From Gemmatimonas sp. (lineage in GTDB: Bacteria; Krumholzibacteriota; Krumholzibacteriia; LZORAL124-64-63): a stretch of DNA of 50,506 nt. The position numbers and the translations under genes are program-made. Each line of letters opens with the position of its first letter. Position 1 is the stretch's first letter. Below the pieces are notes generated by a model. It worked only from the letters and a program-made list of their open reading frames with translations. It had not been told where the DNA came from and ran no database searches. The stretch lies in the NCBI GenBank assembly GCA_013824755.1, contig PNOJ01000007.1:1-50506 (forward strand), read 5' to 3'. This document shows, one piece after another, positions 7,401 to 16,310 of the stretch.

Positions 7401-9773
7401 ATGACCCGCCGCACCCTTCTGATCGCCTGCCTCGCGGGCGCCTTCGGCGCCGTTCCTGCGCCGGCCCAGGACGCCCAGCACGTCCGCGAACTCGCCCACT
7501 GGTTCAACGGCCCGTGCCGCGTCGTGCGGCTTGCGGGCGGTGTCGTCCACGTGGGCAACGGGTCGGCGCTCGACCTGGCGGACCTCGACGACGGCGGCGC
7601 GCCGCGCCCGCTGGGCAAGGTCGCCCTGCCGGCGACGGTGGAGGACCTGGCCGTCGACGCCGGGCTGATCGTGACGGCGCTCGGGACGTCCGGCCTGTGC
7701 GTGATCGACGCGAGCGACCCGGGCGAGCCGTACGTCGTCGGCTCGTTCGTCGAAGCGGGCGCCGACGTGCGCGGCGTCGCGCTGGGGAACGGCGTGGCCT
7801 ACCTGGCCGACCTGGCCCTCGGCCTGCGCGTGGTGAGCCTGGCCGATCCCGCTTCCCCCGCCCTGATCGGCGGGCTGGATCCCGGCGACGACCTCTCGCG
7901 CCTGGCCCTGAGCGGCAACATGCTCTACCTGTGCGACTTCTCCGGCGACCTGCGCGTGATCGACGTGTCCTCGCCGGCGCACCCGGTCCAGGTCGGCTAC
8001 TTCGGCACCTGGGGCGGCGTCTACGGCGTGGCCGCGTCCGGCACGCACGTGTACCTGGCCGACGGCGTGCTGGGCCTGCGCGTCGTCGACGTCGCGGACC
8101 CGGCCCACCCGCGCGAGGTCGGATCCCTGGACACGGCCGGGTGGGCCTACGGCGTCGCGGTCGACGCCGGCCGGGCCTACGTGGCCGACGGCACCTCGGG
8201 GCTGCGCATCATCGACGTGAGCGCGCCGGCCGCGCCGGTCCAACTGGCCGTGCTCGACACCGAGGGCCACGCCTGGAACGTCGCCGCCGCGGGCGGGCGG
8301 GCCTACGTGGCGGATTCCTGGCCCGGGCTGCGGATCGTCGACGTCACGGCGCCGGCGGCGCCCGTCGAGATCGGCGGCTACCTGATGCGGGGAAACGCGG
8401 CGGCGGTGTCGCGTCGCGACAGCCTCATCGCCGTCGCCGACCTCGAACACGGCCTGCGCCTGCTGGTGTTGCGCGACGGATCGCGCCTCTTCGAGGTCGC
8501 GTCGGTGGCGCTGGGCGCACCGGTGGCGGACGCGGCGGTCCACGGCACCCAGGTCTACGCCGCGGTGCGCGGCGCGGGGCTGGCGGTGATCGACGCGGGC
8601 CTGCCCTCGGCGCCGGTCGTCACCGGCCTCTACGACACCGGCGGGGACGCCCGCGCCCTTTGTCTGGAGGGCAACCGACTCTACGTCGCGGCGGGGGTCG
8701 GCGGCCTGCGCGTGCTGGACGCGGCCAATCCGGCCGCGCCCTTCGAGATCGGCCGGGCGGGCACGCCCGGCGAGGCGGTGGACGTCGCGGCCGCAGGCGA
8801 CGACGTCGTGGTGGCGATCGCGTCCGTGGGGCTGGTCGCCTACGACCTGCTCAATCCCGGCGCGCCGGCGCCGCGCGACACGCTGGCTCTGGCCGGCGAG
8901 ACGCTGGGCGTCGCGCGCCTCGGCACGGTGGTCTACGTCGCGGCCGGGGCGGCCGGCGTGCGCGTCGTCGACGCGACGGATGCCGCCGCGCCGTCGCTGC
9001 ACCACACCGTCGCGCTGCCCGGCTACGTGCAGGGGGTGGACGCGGCGCTCGGCCACCTCTACGCCGCCGCGGGGAGCGCGGGCCTGAGGGTCCTGGACGC
9101 CGGCGTCGCGCTCGATCCCTACCAGGTCGGCTGGTACGCGACCGCGTACGCGGCCGGTCTCGCGGCAGACGGGCGGGACGCGGTGCTGGCCGACGGCTAC
9201 GATGGGGTGCGGCTGCTGCGCAACGCCCTGGTCGTGCCGACGGTGGTGGAGGAGTTCGCGGCGGCGTGGGAGGATGGCATCGCGTGCGTGAGCTGGCGGT
9301 TGCAGGCTCCGTCGACCGGCGGGGAGCCGCGCCTCGAGCGCCAAGATCGCATCGGTCGTGTGGCGGATCTGGGCCCGCTGGCTGACCCCGCCGCGGGGCG
9401 GATGTGCGACGCCTCGGCGCCGCGGTCCGGCGCAGTCTACCAACTGATCGATGCGGGACTGGTCCTGGTCGAGTCCGTCCTGCCGCCGGCGCCGGCGGCG
9501 GCCATCGCTTTAACCGCCGCCCCGAACCCGTTCAATCCTCGGCTGGTCGTGAGTTTCGACCTGCCGGTGCCGGGACCCACGCGCCTGGCCGCCTACGACC
9601 TGCGCGGCCGCCGCGCTGCCGTGCTGCTGGATTCAGAGCAACCTGCCGGCGCCGGCCTCGCGATCTGGGAAGGCCGGGACGACGCGGGCCGTCCGCTGCC
9701 TTCGGGCACCTATATGCTGCGTCTGGAACACGCCGGAAGCGTGCGCTCGCTCGCCGTCCGACTCGTGCGCTGA
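7401..9773 (+). CDS. Secreted LVIVD-repeat beta-propeller protein with FlgD/T9SS-like C-terminal tail
   Basis: 790 residues from ATG 7401, chosen because GGGAGGTC lies 7 nt upstream and a signal peptide follows (MTRRTLLIACLAGAFGAVPA). From about residue 30 to 610 it is built of some twelve 40-45 residue units with the pattern LRVIDVSSPAHPVQVGYF, characteristic of LVIVD repeats, which are predicted to form beta-propellers. The C-terminal 90 residues start APNPFNPRLVVSF and contain AAYDLRGRRAAVL and WEGRDDAGRPLPSGTYMLRL, the FlgD Ig-like / type-A sorting-domain pattern of FCB bacteria, ending LAVRLVR. It is probably exported and surface-attached or released; ligand unknown. The plus-strand palindromic repeat begins 22 nt after the stop. 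Confidence 0.9.
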   Translation: MTRRTLLIACLAGAFGAVPAPAQDAQHVRELAHWFNGPCRVVRLAGGVVHVGNGSALDLADLDDGGAPRPLGKVALPATVEDLAVDAGLIVTALGTSGLCVIDASDPGEPYVVGSFVEAGADVRGVALGNGVAYLADLALGLRVVSLADPASPALIGGLDPGDDLSRLALSGNMLYLCDFSGDLRVIDVSSPAHPVQVGYFGTWGGVYGVAASGTHVYLADGVLGLRVVDVADPAHPREVGSLDTAGWAYGVAVDAGRAYVADGTSGLRIIDVSAPAAPVQLAVLDTEGHAWNVAAAGGRAYVADSWPGLRIVDVTAPAAPVEIGGYLMRGNAAAVSRRDSLIAVADLEHGLRLLVLRDGSRLFEVASVALGAPVADAAVHGTQVYAAVRGAGLAVIDAGLPSAPVVTGLYDTGGDARALCLEGNRLYVAAGVGGLRVLDAANPAAPFEIGRAGTPGEAVDVAAAGDDVVVAIASVGLVAYDLLNPGAPAPRDTLALAGETLGVARLGTVVYVAAGAAGVRVVDATDAAAPSLHHTVALPGYVQGVDAALGHLYAAAGSAGLRVLDAGVALDPYQVGWYATAYAAGLAADGRDAVLADGYDGVRLLRNALVVPTVVEEFAAAWEDGIACVSWRLQAPSTGGEPRLERQDRIGRVADLGPLADPAAGRMCDASAPRSGAVYQLIDAGLVLVESVLPPAPAAAIALTAAPNPFNPRLVVSFDLPVPGPTRLAAYDLRGRRAAVLLDSEQPAGAGLAIWEGRDDAGRPLPSGTYMLRLEHAGSVRSLAVRLVR

Positions 9774-9794
9774 CCGGTTCGCTTCCGGCGACGA

Positions 9795-9963
9795 CATCGT
9801 CCCTGCCCCGCCCCATGCCGCTGTTCGACCTGCGCCCGCACTTCCTGCCGGGACAGGGGTGTCCTGCAGGCCCTGAAGCCAGGATGGCGAAAGGGCCGAA
9901 AGGCCAAGCGCTCCGGGCACACGAGGTGCCCGGAGCGCGTCCCCTGTCCCGGCAGGAAGTGCG
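9795..9963. repeat. Palindromic intergenic repeat, copy 2
   Basis: A 23-bp perfect inverted repeat (9837-9859 with 9941-9963, starting CGCACTTCCTGCCGGGAC) encloses a core almost identical to copy 1 read in reverse. The shared parts include GTGTCCTGCAGGCCCTG, AGCCAGGATGGC and GGCC-GAAA-GGCC, plus a 13-bp hairpin GCGCTCCGGGCAC / GTGCCCGGAGCGC at 9908-9938. The left outer flank (CGTCCCTGCCCC near 9799) matches the outer arm of copy 1, but no right partner exists: the element stops one base before the stop codon of the aldo/keto reductase gene. It lies between two convergent genes and could also act as their terminator. Confidence 0.9.
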
Positions 9964-9964
9964 C

Positions 9965-10963
9965 CTACATACCGCGCCAGCACTTCTCCGGCTGGGGACG
10001 GTTGTCGAGGATCCCCTCGATGCGCTCCAGCACTTCGGGAGTGAGCCGCGCCGCCACCTCCAGCGCCTTCATGTTCTCCGTCACCTGCTCGGGCCGAGAG
10101 GCGCCGGTGATCACCGTGCTGACGTCGTCGTTGGCCAGGCACCAGGCGATGGCCAGCTGGGCCATGGTGCAGTCCAACTCGCGCGCCAGGGGCGCCAGCA
10201 GCTTGACCTTGGCGATCTTCCGGCGGCCCTCGTCGCCGTCGAGGTGGGGGCGCAGCCACTGGTAGTTGGGCAGGGACATGCGCGAGCCCTCGGGGATGCC
10301 GTCGTTGTACTTGCCGGTCAGGATCCCGCTGGCCAACGGCGACCAGATCGTGGTGCCCAGGCCGATCTCCTCGTAGAGCGGCGCGTACTCGACCTCGACG
10401 CGGTGGCGGTGCAGCATGTGGTACTGCGGCTGTTCCATGGTCGGCGGGGTCAGGTGCTCGGCGCGCGCGATGTCGTGGGCCCGGCGGATCTGCGCGGCGC
10501 TCCACTCGCTGGTGCCCCAGTAGAACGCGCGCCCGCTCTCCACGACCCGGTGCATGGCCCGCACGGTCTCCTCGATCGGCGTCTCGAGGTCGGGGCGGTG
10601 GCAGAAGATCAGGTCCACGTAGTCCAGGCCCATCCGCTTCAGCGCGGCGTCGGTGCCCTCCATGACGTGCTTGCGCGACAGCCCGCGGTCGTTCGGCCCC
10701 GGACCGCCCCAGAAGATCTTGGTGGAGATGACCAGGTCGCTGCGCTTCCAGCCGGCGCGGCGCAGGACCTCGCCCATGATCTCCTCGGAACGACCGGCCG
10801 CGTAGACCTCCGCGTTGTCGAAGAAATTCACGCCGGCATCGACGGCGGCCTTCATGCAGTCGTGGGCGAGGTCGACGTCCATCTGGTCGCCGAAGGTCAC
10901 CCACGAGCCGAACGACAGGGCCGAGACCTTCAGGCCCGACTTGCCGAGAAATCTGTATTCCAT
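9965..10963 (-). CDS. Aldo/keto reductase, Kv-beta/YghZ-like
   Basis: 332 residues from ATG 10963 (GGGGAG six bases upstream). A cytosolic NADPH-dependent carbonyl reductase fold. The catalytic tetrad is intact: Asp49 (FFDN), Tyr54 (AEVY), Lys82 (STKIFWGG) and His122 (IFCHRPD). The segment [20 protein letters not shown] and the FWGG motif are typical of the AKR6/AKR14 branch (Kv-beta and YghZ), whose members reduce methylglyoxal-like aldehydes; the actual substrate is unknown. It starts 41 nt after the znuB-like gene on the same strand and may be the last gene of that operon. Confidence 0.9.
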   Translation of the reverse strand: MEYRFLGKSGLKVSALSFGSWVTFGDQMDVDLAHDCMKAAVDAGVNFFDNAEVYAAGRSEEIMGEVLRRAGWKRSDLVISTKIFWGGPGPNDRGLSRKHVMEGTDAALKRMGLDYVDLIFCHRPDLETPIEETVRAMHRVVESGRAFYWGTSEWSAAQIRRAHDIARAEHLTPPTMEQPQYHMLHRHRVEVEYAPLYEEIGLGTTIWSPLASGILTGKYNDGIPEGSRMSLPNYQWLRPHLDGDEGRRKIAKVKLLAPLARELDCTMAQLAIAWCLANDDVSTVITGASRPEQVTENMKALEVAARLTPEVLERIEGILDNRPQPEKCWRGM

Positions 10964-11004
10964 CGTGTTCTCCCCGGTGTTCGTGTGTGCGAGACGGGCA
11001 ACCG

Positions 11005-11847
11005 TCAGGCCCGTCGCTTCAGGGCGGCCGCGACTCCGGCCAGGACGTAGACCAGCGCCGCCAGGAGGATCGTCACCGCGCCGGCCGGCAGGTCGGCGGC
11101 GTAGGCCAGGGCCAGGCCCGCGGTCGTCAGCACCGAGCTGAGGGCGGCGGACAGCAGCATCATCTGCCACAGCCGTCGCGAGAAACGCCCCACGGCCGAC
11201 ACCGGCAGCGAGATCAGCGCGATCACCAGGACCACGCCCACCACGTAGATGAGCGTGACGATGGTCAGCGCCACCAGCAGCAGCAGCAGCGTGAAGACGG
11301 CGTCCGTGCGCACGCCGCGCAGCCGCGCGAACTCCTCGTCGTAGCAGACCGCCAGCAGCGGGTCGTAGAACAGCGCGACCACCAGCAGGATCACCCCGTC
11401 CAGCAGCAGCAGCAGGCGCAGCGTCTCGGGGTCCACCATGACGATGTTGCCGAACAGGTAGGTCATCAGGTCGGCCTTGTAGCCCGGCGTCAGGAACAGG
11501 AACAGCACGCCGACGGCCATGCCGACGGCCCACAGGGCCGAGATGACCGTGTCTTCGCGGTCGCCGCCGCGGGCGCGCGCCGCGCCGATGATCACCGCGC
11601 CGAGCACCGCCGCGAACACGGCCCCGTGCAGGGGCGTCAGCCAGGCCCAGCCGTGCACCGTGCGCAGCCAGATGGCCAGGCCCATGCCGCCCAGCACGGC
11701 GTGCGCGAGGCTGCCGGCGATGCCGGTGATGCGGCGCGTGACGACGTAGGTCCCGACCACCCCGCTCGCGACGCTGGCCAGGGCGCCGGCCAGCAGGGCG
11801 TTGCGCAGGAAGGCGTGGCGGCCCAAGGCTTCCAGGAACTCAATCAT
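11005..11847 (-). CDS. znuB: Zinc (or manganese) ABC transporter permease
   Basis: 280 residues, very hydrophobic, with about eight or nine predicted membrane spans. ATG 11847 overlaps the stop of the ATPase gene by 8 nt. It matches the ABC-3 permease family of metal importers: [20 protein letters not shown] near residue 42 (the conserved S-H-A-x-L-P/G-G-x-G element) and [14 protein letters not shown] near residue 220. With the two genes upstream it forms a complete uptake system. Zinc rather than manganese is favoured by the His-rich loop of the binding protein. Confidence 0.88.
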   Translation of the reverse strand: MIEFLEALGRHAFLRNALLAGALASVASGVVGTYVVTRRITGIAGSLAHAVLGGMGLAIWLRTVHGWAWLTPLHGAVFAAVLGAVIIGAARARGGDREDTVISALWAVGMAVGVLFLFLTPGYKADLMTYLFGNIVMVDPETLRLLLLLDGVILLVVALFYDPLLAVCYDEEFARLRGVRTDAVFTLLLLLVALTIVTLIYVVGVVLVIALISLPVSAVGRFSRRLWQMMLLSAALSSVLTTAGLALAYAADLPAGAVTILLAALVYVLAGVAAALKRRA

Positions 11848-12616
11848 GGCAGGCGCCGCCGGCCGGGGGATGGTCGGTGTGGTCGTGGTCGTGGCGGACC
11901 AGGCGCAGTTCCTCCCGGGCATCGAACAGCAGGGACAGCTCGCGCGGGATCTCGGTCACGCAGTGCTCGACGCAGGTGCGGTTGACGCAGAGGACGCGGT
12001 TGACGTAGCGCGAGACCATGCTCACGTCGTGGGACACCATCAGGATCGTGCGCGTGTCGTTCAGGCGGTTCAACAGGGCGTACAGGTCGTCCTGGACCGT
12101 CGGGTCGAGGCTGGCGGTGGGCTCGTCCAGCAGCAGGATCTCCGGGTCGCCGCACAGCGCGCGGGCGATCAGCACCTTCTGGCGTTGGCCGCCCGAGAGT
12201 TCGGAGAAGGGCCGGGCGCACAGGTCGGCCGCGCCGGTCGCCTCCAGGGCGGCCAGGGCGGCTTCTCGGTCGCGGCGCCGGTAGGGGCCCAGGGTCGGGC
12301 GCAGGCCCAGCCGGCCCATGATGGTCACGTCCATGACGGTGACCGGGAAGCGCGGGTCCAGCTCCACGCGCTGGGGCATGTAGCCCAGCTTCAGCCGCGC
12401 CTTCGACGGCGGGCCGCCGCACACCTCGACCGTGCCCCGCCGCGGCGAGAGCAGGCCCAGCAGCAGCTTCAGCAGCGTCGACTTGCCGCCGCCGTTGGGC
12501 CCGATGACCGAGACGAAGTCCAGGGCTTGGATGTCGAAGTGCACGCCCTGCAGCGCCGGCTGGCGGCCGTAGGCGTAGTCCAGGTCGCGGACGCGGATGA
12601 CCGGGGCGGCGCTCAC
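11840..12616 (-). CDS. znuC: Metal ABC transporter ATP-binding protein with His-rich tail
   Basis: 258 residues. The start is GTG 12616, overlapping the binding-protein stop as GTGA. Energises import through ZnuB. Walker A GPNGGGKST (39-47), Q-loop in LGYMPQRVEL, signature LSGGQRQK, Walker B ILLLDEPTASLD and switch His in MVSHDVSMV are all intact. CVNRTCVEHCV near residue 210 and the C-terminal [17 protein letters not shown] form a probable metal-binding tail, which many ZnuC proteins do not have. Confidence 0.92.
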   Translation of the reverse strand: MSAAPVIRVRDLDYAYGRQPALQGVHFDIQALDFVSVIGPNGGGKSTLLKLLLGLLSPRRGTVEVCGGPPSKARLKLGYMPQRVELDPRFPVTVMDVTIMGRLGLRPTLGPYRRRDREAALAALEATGAADLCARPFSELSGGQRQKVLIARALCGDPEILLLDEPTASLDPTVQDDLYALLNRLNDTRTILMVSHDVSMVSRYVNRVLCVNRTCVEHCVTEIPRELSLLFDAREELRLVRHDHDHTDHPPAGGACHD

Positions 12617-13512
12617 GGCGCGGCCGGCGCCAGCGCGGCGAGCATCGCCGCCGCCATGAGGCGCAGGTTCGCCGCGTAGTCGCGGGCCAGCGGGTCCAGC
12701 ACGCCCACCTCGAGGCCCGCCTCGCGGGCCACGGCCCGCGCCTGGTCCGGCGACGTCTGCGGCTGCAGGAAGAGCGTGCGCACGCCGCGGGCACGGGCGC
12801 GTTCGAGCAGCGTCGCGAGGTGGCGGGGGCTCGGCGACTGACCGCCCTGCTCGACGGCGGTCTGGGTGAGGCCGTAGCGTTCGGCCAGCCAGCCGAACGC
12901 GGGGTGCATCACCAGCAGCTCCCCGCCGCGCACCGGGGCCAGGGTCGCTGCAAGTTCGCCGTCGAGGTCGGCGAGCTCGCGCCGCAGCGCGCCCAGGCGC
13001 TCGGCGTAGACGGCCGCGCCGTCGGGATCGAGGCGGCCCAGGGCTGCGGCCATCCGCGCGGCCGCTTCGGCGGCCATGACGGGATCGAGCCAGACGTGCG
13101 GGTCGTGCTCGTGCCCGTCCTCATCGACGTGGCCGCCGTCGCCGTCGTGGCGACAGGCCGGGTCGCCGACCGCCTCGTCCGCCGTGGGGACGACGAGCAG
13201 GTCCGGCAGCATCCTCTGCAAGCGAGGCTGCAGGGCCTGCTCCATGGTGGCCCCCACGGTGAACCAGAGCGCGGCCTCGGCGGCTGCCGCCAGCTGGCGG
13301 GGCGTGGGGTCGTAGGCGTGGGGAGAAGCGCCCGGGGGGACGAGTTCCAACACGGAGACGCGGTCGCCGGCCAGCCGCTCCACGAGCCAGGCCTGGGGCG
13401 GGATGCTGACCAGCACCACGGGGCGCGCGGACGCGTCGCGTTCGGCGCCGCCGCCGGCGACGGACGCGAACAACAGGAACGTGGTGACAAGCGTGAGACG
13501 TCGCAGCATCAT
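12613..13512 (-). CDS. znuA: Zinc ABC transporter substrate-binding protein (ZnuA type)
   Basis: 299 residues from ATG 13512 (ATG 13509 is equally possible; GGAGAG lies just upstream of both). A signal peptide (MMLRRLTLVTTFLLFASVAG) is followed by the cluster A-I metal-binding fold: SIPPQAWLVERLAGDRVSV, then PGASPHAYDPTPRQL (first His ligand). A His/Asp-rich loop, CRHDGDGGHVDEDGHEHD, follows, then HVWLDP (second His) and MHPAFGWLAERYGL (third His). The charged loop is the hallmark of zinc-specific members. Stop and the next start overlap as GTGA. No Zur box is recognisable upstream. Confidence 0.9.
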   Translation of the reverse strand: MMLRRLTLVTTFLLFASVAGGGAERDASARPVVLVSIPPQAWLVERLAGDRVSVLELVPPGASPHAYDPTPRQLAAAAEAALWFTVGATMEQALQPRLQRMLPDLLVVPTADEAVGDPACRHDGDGGHVDEDGHEHDPHVWLDPVMAAEAAARMAAALGRLDPDGAAVYAERLGALRRELADLDGELAATLAPVRGGELLVMHPAFGWLAERYGLTQTAVEQGGQSPSPRHLATLLERARARGVRTLFLQPQTSPDQARAVAREAGLEVGVLDPLARDYAANLRLMAAAMLAALAPAAP

Positions 13513-13617
13513 TTCTCTCCGTCGGTGAGCCCCCACCATGGAAAGCCAATCCGGCGACGAATGCAACCCCGCAGGTGCGGCGGCGTAGAGGAACCGCACC
13601 GAACCGAGGAGCCGACC

Positions 13618-14937
13618 ATGCGCCCGCGACCCGTCCCGTCGATCCTGCTCGGCCTGCTGAGCCTGCTCTGCCTATCCGTCGCCACGCCTGCCCGGGCCGA
13701 CGTGGTCCGGCTCGCCGCCCCCGAACCCGGGGATCTGCTGAGCGCCGGCTTCCGCGTCGAGGCGGCGGGCGAGGTCGAGATCGCGGCGGTGGGCCTGCGG
13801 CAGAAGTTCGCCGGCAGCGACGCCGTTCGCGCCTGGCTGCTGCGACGGGGAGACGACACGCCGGTCTGGTTCCAGGATCCCGAAGCCGGTGAACCGGTCG
13901 GCGCCAGCCGGCTGCTGCGGCGCGGCTCCGCCCGCGTGCGCCTGGAACCCGGCGACTACGTGCTCTACCTCGCCGCGGGCCGCGGCTCGCGCGCGGGGAA
14001 GGCGTTCCACCAGTGGCGCTCGGTGCTGAACGACCTGGCCGACCTGCTCAACCGCGAGGACCCGCGGGCCCGGCCCGGCGACTACTTCGGCAAGTGCGAG
14101 GCGTCGGTCGCACCGTACGGCAGCCTCGTGCTGCTGCCCCCCGCGCCGCCGCCGCCCGCGTGGCCCGTCGTCGTGCGACCCGACGCGGCCCACCTCGCGA
14201 CCGTGCCCTTCCGGCTGACGCGCACGGCGCGGCTGACCGTGGTGGTCACCGGCGAAGCCGGCGAGGATGGCGACCGGGCGCTCGACTACGGCTGGATCGA
14301 GGACGCACGCACCGGCCGGACGGTCTGGACCGCCGAGGACGCGACGCCGCGGCCGGCGGGCAACGCCGCCGTCAACGTCCGCTGGGGAGATTCGCTGGCG
14401 CTGAACGCGGGCGACTACCTGGCTGGCTTCCTCAGCGACGCCGTCCACGGCCCAGGCGACTGGCACGACCTGCCTCCCTACGATCCCGAAGCCTGGGGCC
14501 TACGTCTGATGCCCGTCGCCGCCGACGTCGGCGTCATGACCGTCGCGCCGGCGGACGTCGCCGTCGCCCGCTCCCCGGAACTGCTGGTGCGGCTGGTGCG
14601 GCCGGGGAACGACGCCGTGCTGCGCGAGGAGTTCTCGCTGGCCCGCGCCTCCCGTCTGCGGGTCCGCTGCCTGGGAGAGGGCGGGCGCAAGATGTTCGAT
14701 TACGGTTCGCTCACGGACCTCGGCAGCGAACGGGTCGTCTGGACGATGACCGCCGCAGCGTCGCGGTCCGCCGGCGGCGCGGGCAAGAACCTGCTGTTCG
14801 ACGGCGAGATCGAGCTGCCAGCCGGACGCTACCTCGCGACTTTCGTCACGGACGGGAGCCACGCCTGCGGCGACTGGAACGCTACGCCGCCGACGGGCGC
14901 TCAGGATTACGGGCTGACGGTCCGGCTCCTGCCTTGA
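13618..14937 (+). CDS. Secreted protein with repeated uncharacterised domain
   Basis: 439 residues from ATG 13618 (GAGGAGCC upstream; a much longer open frame to 12820 lies antisense to znuA and is rejected). Signal peptide MRPRPVPSILLGLLSLLCLS. The rest consists of three diverged copies of a domain of about 120-130 residues. The second and third copies align as DYGWIEDARTGRTVWT ... GDYLAGFLSDAVHGPGDWHD and DYGSLTDLGSERVVWT ... GRYLATFVTDGSHACGDWNA; the first copy has GDYVLYLAAGRGS and an FHQWRSVLNDL segment. I do not know a named family. The FVTDxSHxxGDWN signature is distinctive enough for a profile search. Location is probably periplasm or surface. Confidence 0.75.
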   Translation: MRPRPVPSILLGLLSLLCLSVATPARADVVRLAAPEPGDLLSAGFRVEAAGEVEIAAVGLRQKFAGSDAVRAWLLRRGDDTPVWFQDPEAGEPVGASRLLRRGSARVRLEPGDYVLYLAAGRGSRAGKAFHQWRSVLNDLADLLNREDPRARPGDYFGKCEASVAPYGSLVLLPPAPPPPAWPVVVRPDAAHLATVPFRLTRTARLTVVVTGEAGEDGDRALDYGWIEDARTGRTVWTAEDATPRPAGNAAVNVRWGDSLALNAGDYLAGFLSDAVHGPGDWHDLPPYDPEAWGLRLMPVAADVGVMTVAPADVAVARSPELLVRLVRPGNDAVLREEFSLARASRLRVRCLGEGGRKMFDYGSLTDLGSERVVWTMTAAASRSAGGAGKNLLFDGEIELPAGRYLATFVTDGSHACGDWNATPPTGAQDYGLTVRLLP

Positions 14938-14962
14938 GGCGCCCCGCGCAACCGAAGCGAAA

Positions 14963-14986
14963 GGCCCCTCCCGGTCGGGAGGGGCC
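14963..14986. terminator. Bidirectional terminator between convergent genes
   Basis: GGCCCCTCCC-GGTC-GGGAGGGGCC is a perfect 10-bp stem. It is followed by TTCG on the plus strand and by TTTCGC on the minus strand, between the stops at 14937 (+) and 15032 (-). Confidence 0.65.
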
Positions 14987-15031
14987 TTCGCTGTGCGGAC
15001 CCGCAGGGCCCGCGCTGGTCGAGGAGGCGAG

Positions 15032-16021
15032 CTACTTGAACATCGCCTTCACGCCGCCCCACTGGTAGTTCTCGTTGGCGACGGGAGCGTCGATGGTGAC
15101 GGTGGCGACGTTGCAGGCGTCGGTGCCGTAACCGTCGATGATCAGGTAGTACCAGCCGGCGGCGGCGGCGCTGTAGCTGATCGTCTCGATGCCGTTGGCC
15201 AAGGTGTCGTCGGCGCCGGCGACGCAGGTCGCGGCGGCGGCGGCGCAGTCGGTCACGAGCCAGAGGGCCGAGTCGTGGGCGCTGACCATCGAGGCGGTGA
15301 GGTTCTCGCCGGCGTCCAGGTAGATCTTGTAGGTGGCGTCCTTGCCGGCGGTGGTGTAGCCGGTGCAGCCCGCGGTGCCGCCGGCGTCGTAGTTGTTGGT
15401 GTAGCCGGCGCAGAGGTCGACCGTGAAGACGTTGGTGTCGAAGCTCTGCAGGTCGATGGCGCCCGCGCAGACGTCGTTGGCCGGCGGCGGCGGCGGCGGC
15501 ACGTCCTCGGTGATGCTCAGCGAGAACGTCGGGATGCAATTCGGGGTCGGCCAGGTGTCGATCATGATCCAGTAGCTGCCGGCGGCCAGGGTCTTGTCGG
15601 CGAGGGTCTTGTTGCCGCTGCTGCCCGTGACGAAGGCGATGCATCCGCTGGCGTCGGGCGGACAGTTGTTGTCCAGCAGCATGCCGGTCCAGGTGCTTGT
15701 GGTGGTCAGCACGATGTCGACCGTGGTCTCGACGGCCAGGTCGAGGCGGTACATGACGTCCTCGCCGCCGTCGTAGCTGCCCAGGCAGGTGGCGGAGTAG
15801 GAGTTGCCATAGCCGCAGTTGGTCTGGCCGGTCAGGTTGGCCGGCAGGCTGGAGATGACGATGGGATCGGTGCAGTCCCCGCCCGTGATGAGCATGGGGC
15901 TGGTCGCTTCGGGCACGTAGGCGGTCGGCCCGTGCAGGGCCTCGTCCTTGTCCATGGCGCTCGCCGCGACGGCGAGGCCCAGGATCATCAGAATCGCGAG
16001 CATCAGGTTGCCTGTTTTCAT
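15032..16021 (-). CDS. Secreted protein with two PPC-like domains and VKAMFK tail
   Basis: 329 residues from ATG 16021 (GAGGGGGACC upstream). Signal peptide MKTGNLMLAILMILGLAVAA. Two beta-rich domains follow, each starting with a Cys-containing segment (GGDCTDPIVISSLPANLTGQ; PANDVCAGAIDLQSF), each with a D(V/A)(M/T)Y(R/K) strand and each closing with a W(I/Y)xxID pattern; a PPPPPP linker near residue 177 separates them. This is the arrangement of PPC-like domains. The protein ends YQWGGVKAMFK, a tail shared in form with the proteins at 4936 and 20807. Codon use is somewhat simpler than in neighbouring enzymes (Ala, Thr, Gly rich). Function unknown. Confidence 0.8.
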   Translation of the reverse strand: MKTGNLMLAILMILGLAVAASAMDKDEALHGPTAYVPEATSPMLITGGDCTDPIVISSLPANLTGQTNCGYGNSYSATCLGSYDGGEDVMYRLDLAVETTVDIVLTTTSTWTGMLLDNNCPPDASGCIAFVTGSSGNKTLADKTLAAGSYWIMIDTWPTPNCIPTFSLSITEDVPPPPPPANDVCAGAIDLQSFDTNVFTVDLCAGYTNNYDAGGTAGCTGYTTAGKDATYKIYLDAGENLTASMVSAHDSALWLVTDCAAAAATCVAGADDTLANGIETISYSAAAAGWYYLIIDGYGTDACNVATVTIDAPVANENYQWGGVKAMFK

Positions 16022-16235
16022 GAAGGTCCCCCTCGATTTGGTTGACTGACCAACGCGGTCGGTTTCCGCCGCGCGCGGCTAACCGAATCCCTCCTAGTTT
16101 TTTACTCTCCCTGCCCTGGGGCACGATACAGCAAGAAACTCTACAGGGATGCCGACATTCTAGCACAACCATCAAGTGTTCAGAAAGTAAATTTCCATCG
16201 GTAAGGTCGCGATTCCAAGCATGTTGAAGCAACGA

Positions 16236-16265
16236 TTGCCGAAACACCTAACTCGGTGCTATGAT
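16236..16265 (+). promoter_or_regulatory. Possible promoter of the surface selenoprotein gene
   Basis: TTGCCG (16236-16241) and TATGAT (16260-16265), 18 nt apart, lie 45 nt before ATG 16311 inside an AT-rich intergenic stretch (16022-16310). The same stretch holds a TTGGT/ACCAA inverted repeat at its left end and must also carry the promoter of the divergent gene at 16021. Confidence 0.4.
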
Positions 16266-16310
16266 TCAAGAAGATGCCACCCGCGCCACGCGCTCCCAGG
16301 AGGAAGTTGC

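Noticed and set aside
12820-13617. N-terminal extension of the gene at 13618
   Set aside because: It is antisense to znuA; a ribosome site and signal peptide start exactly at 13618.
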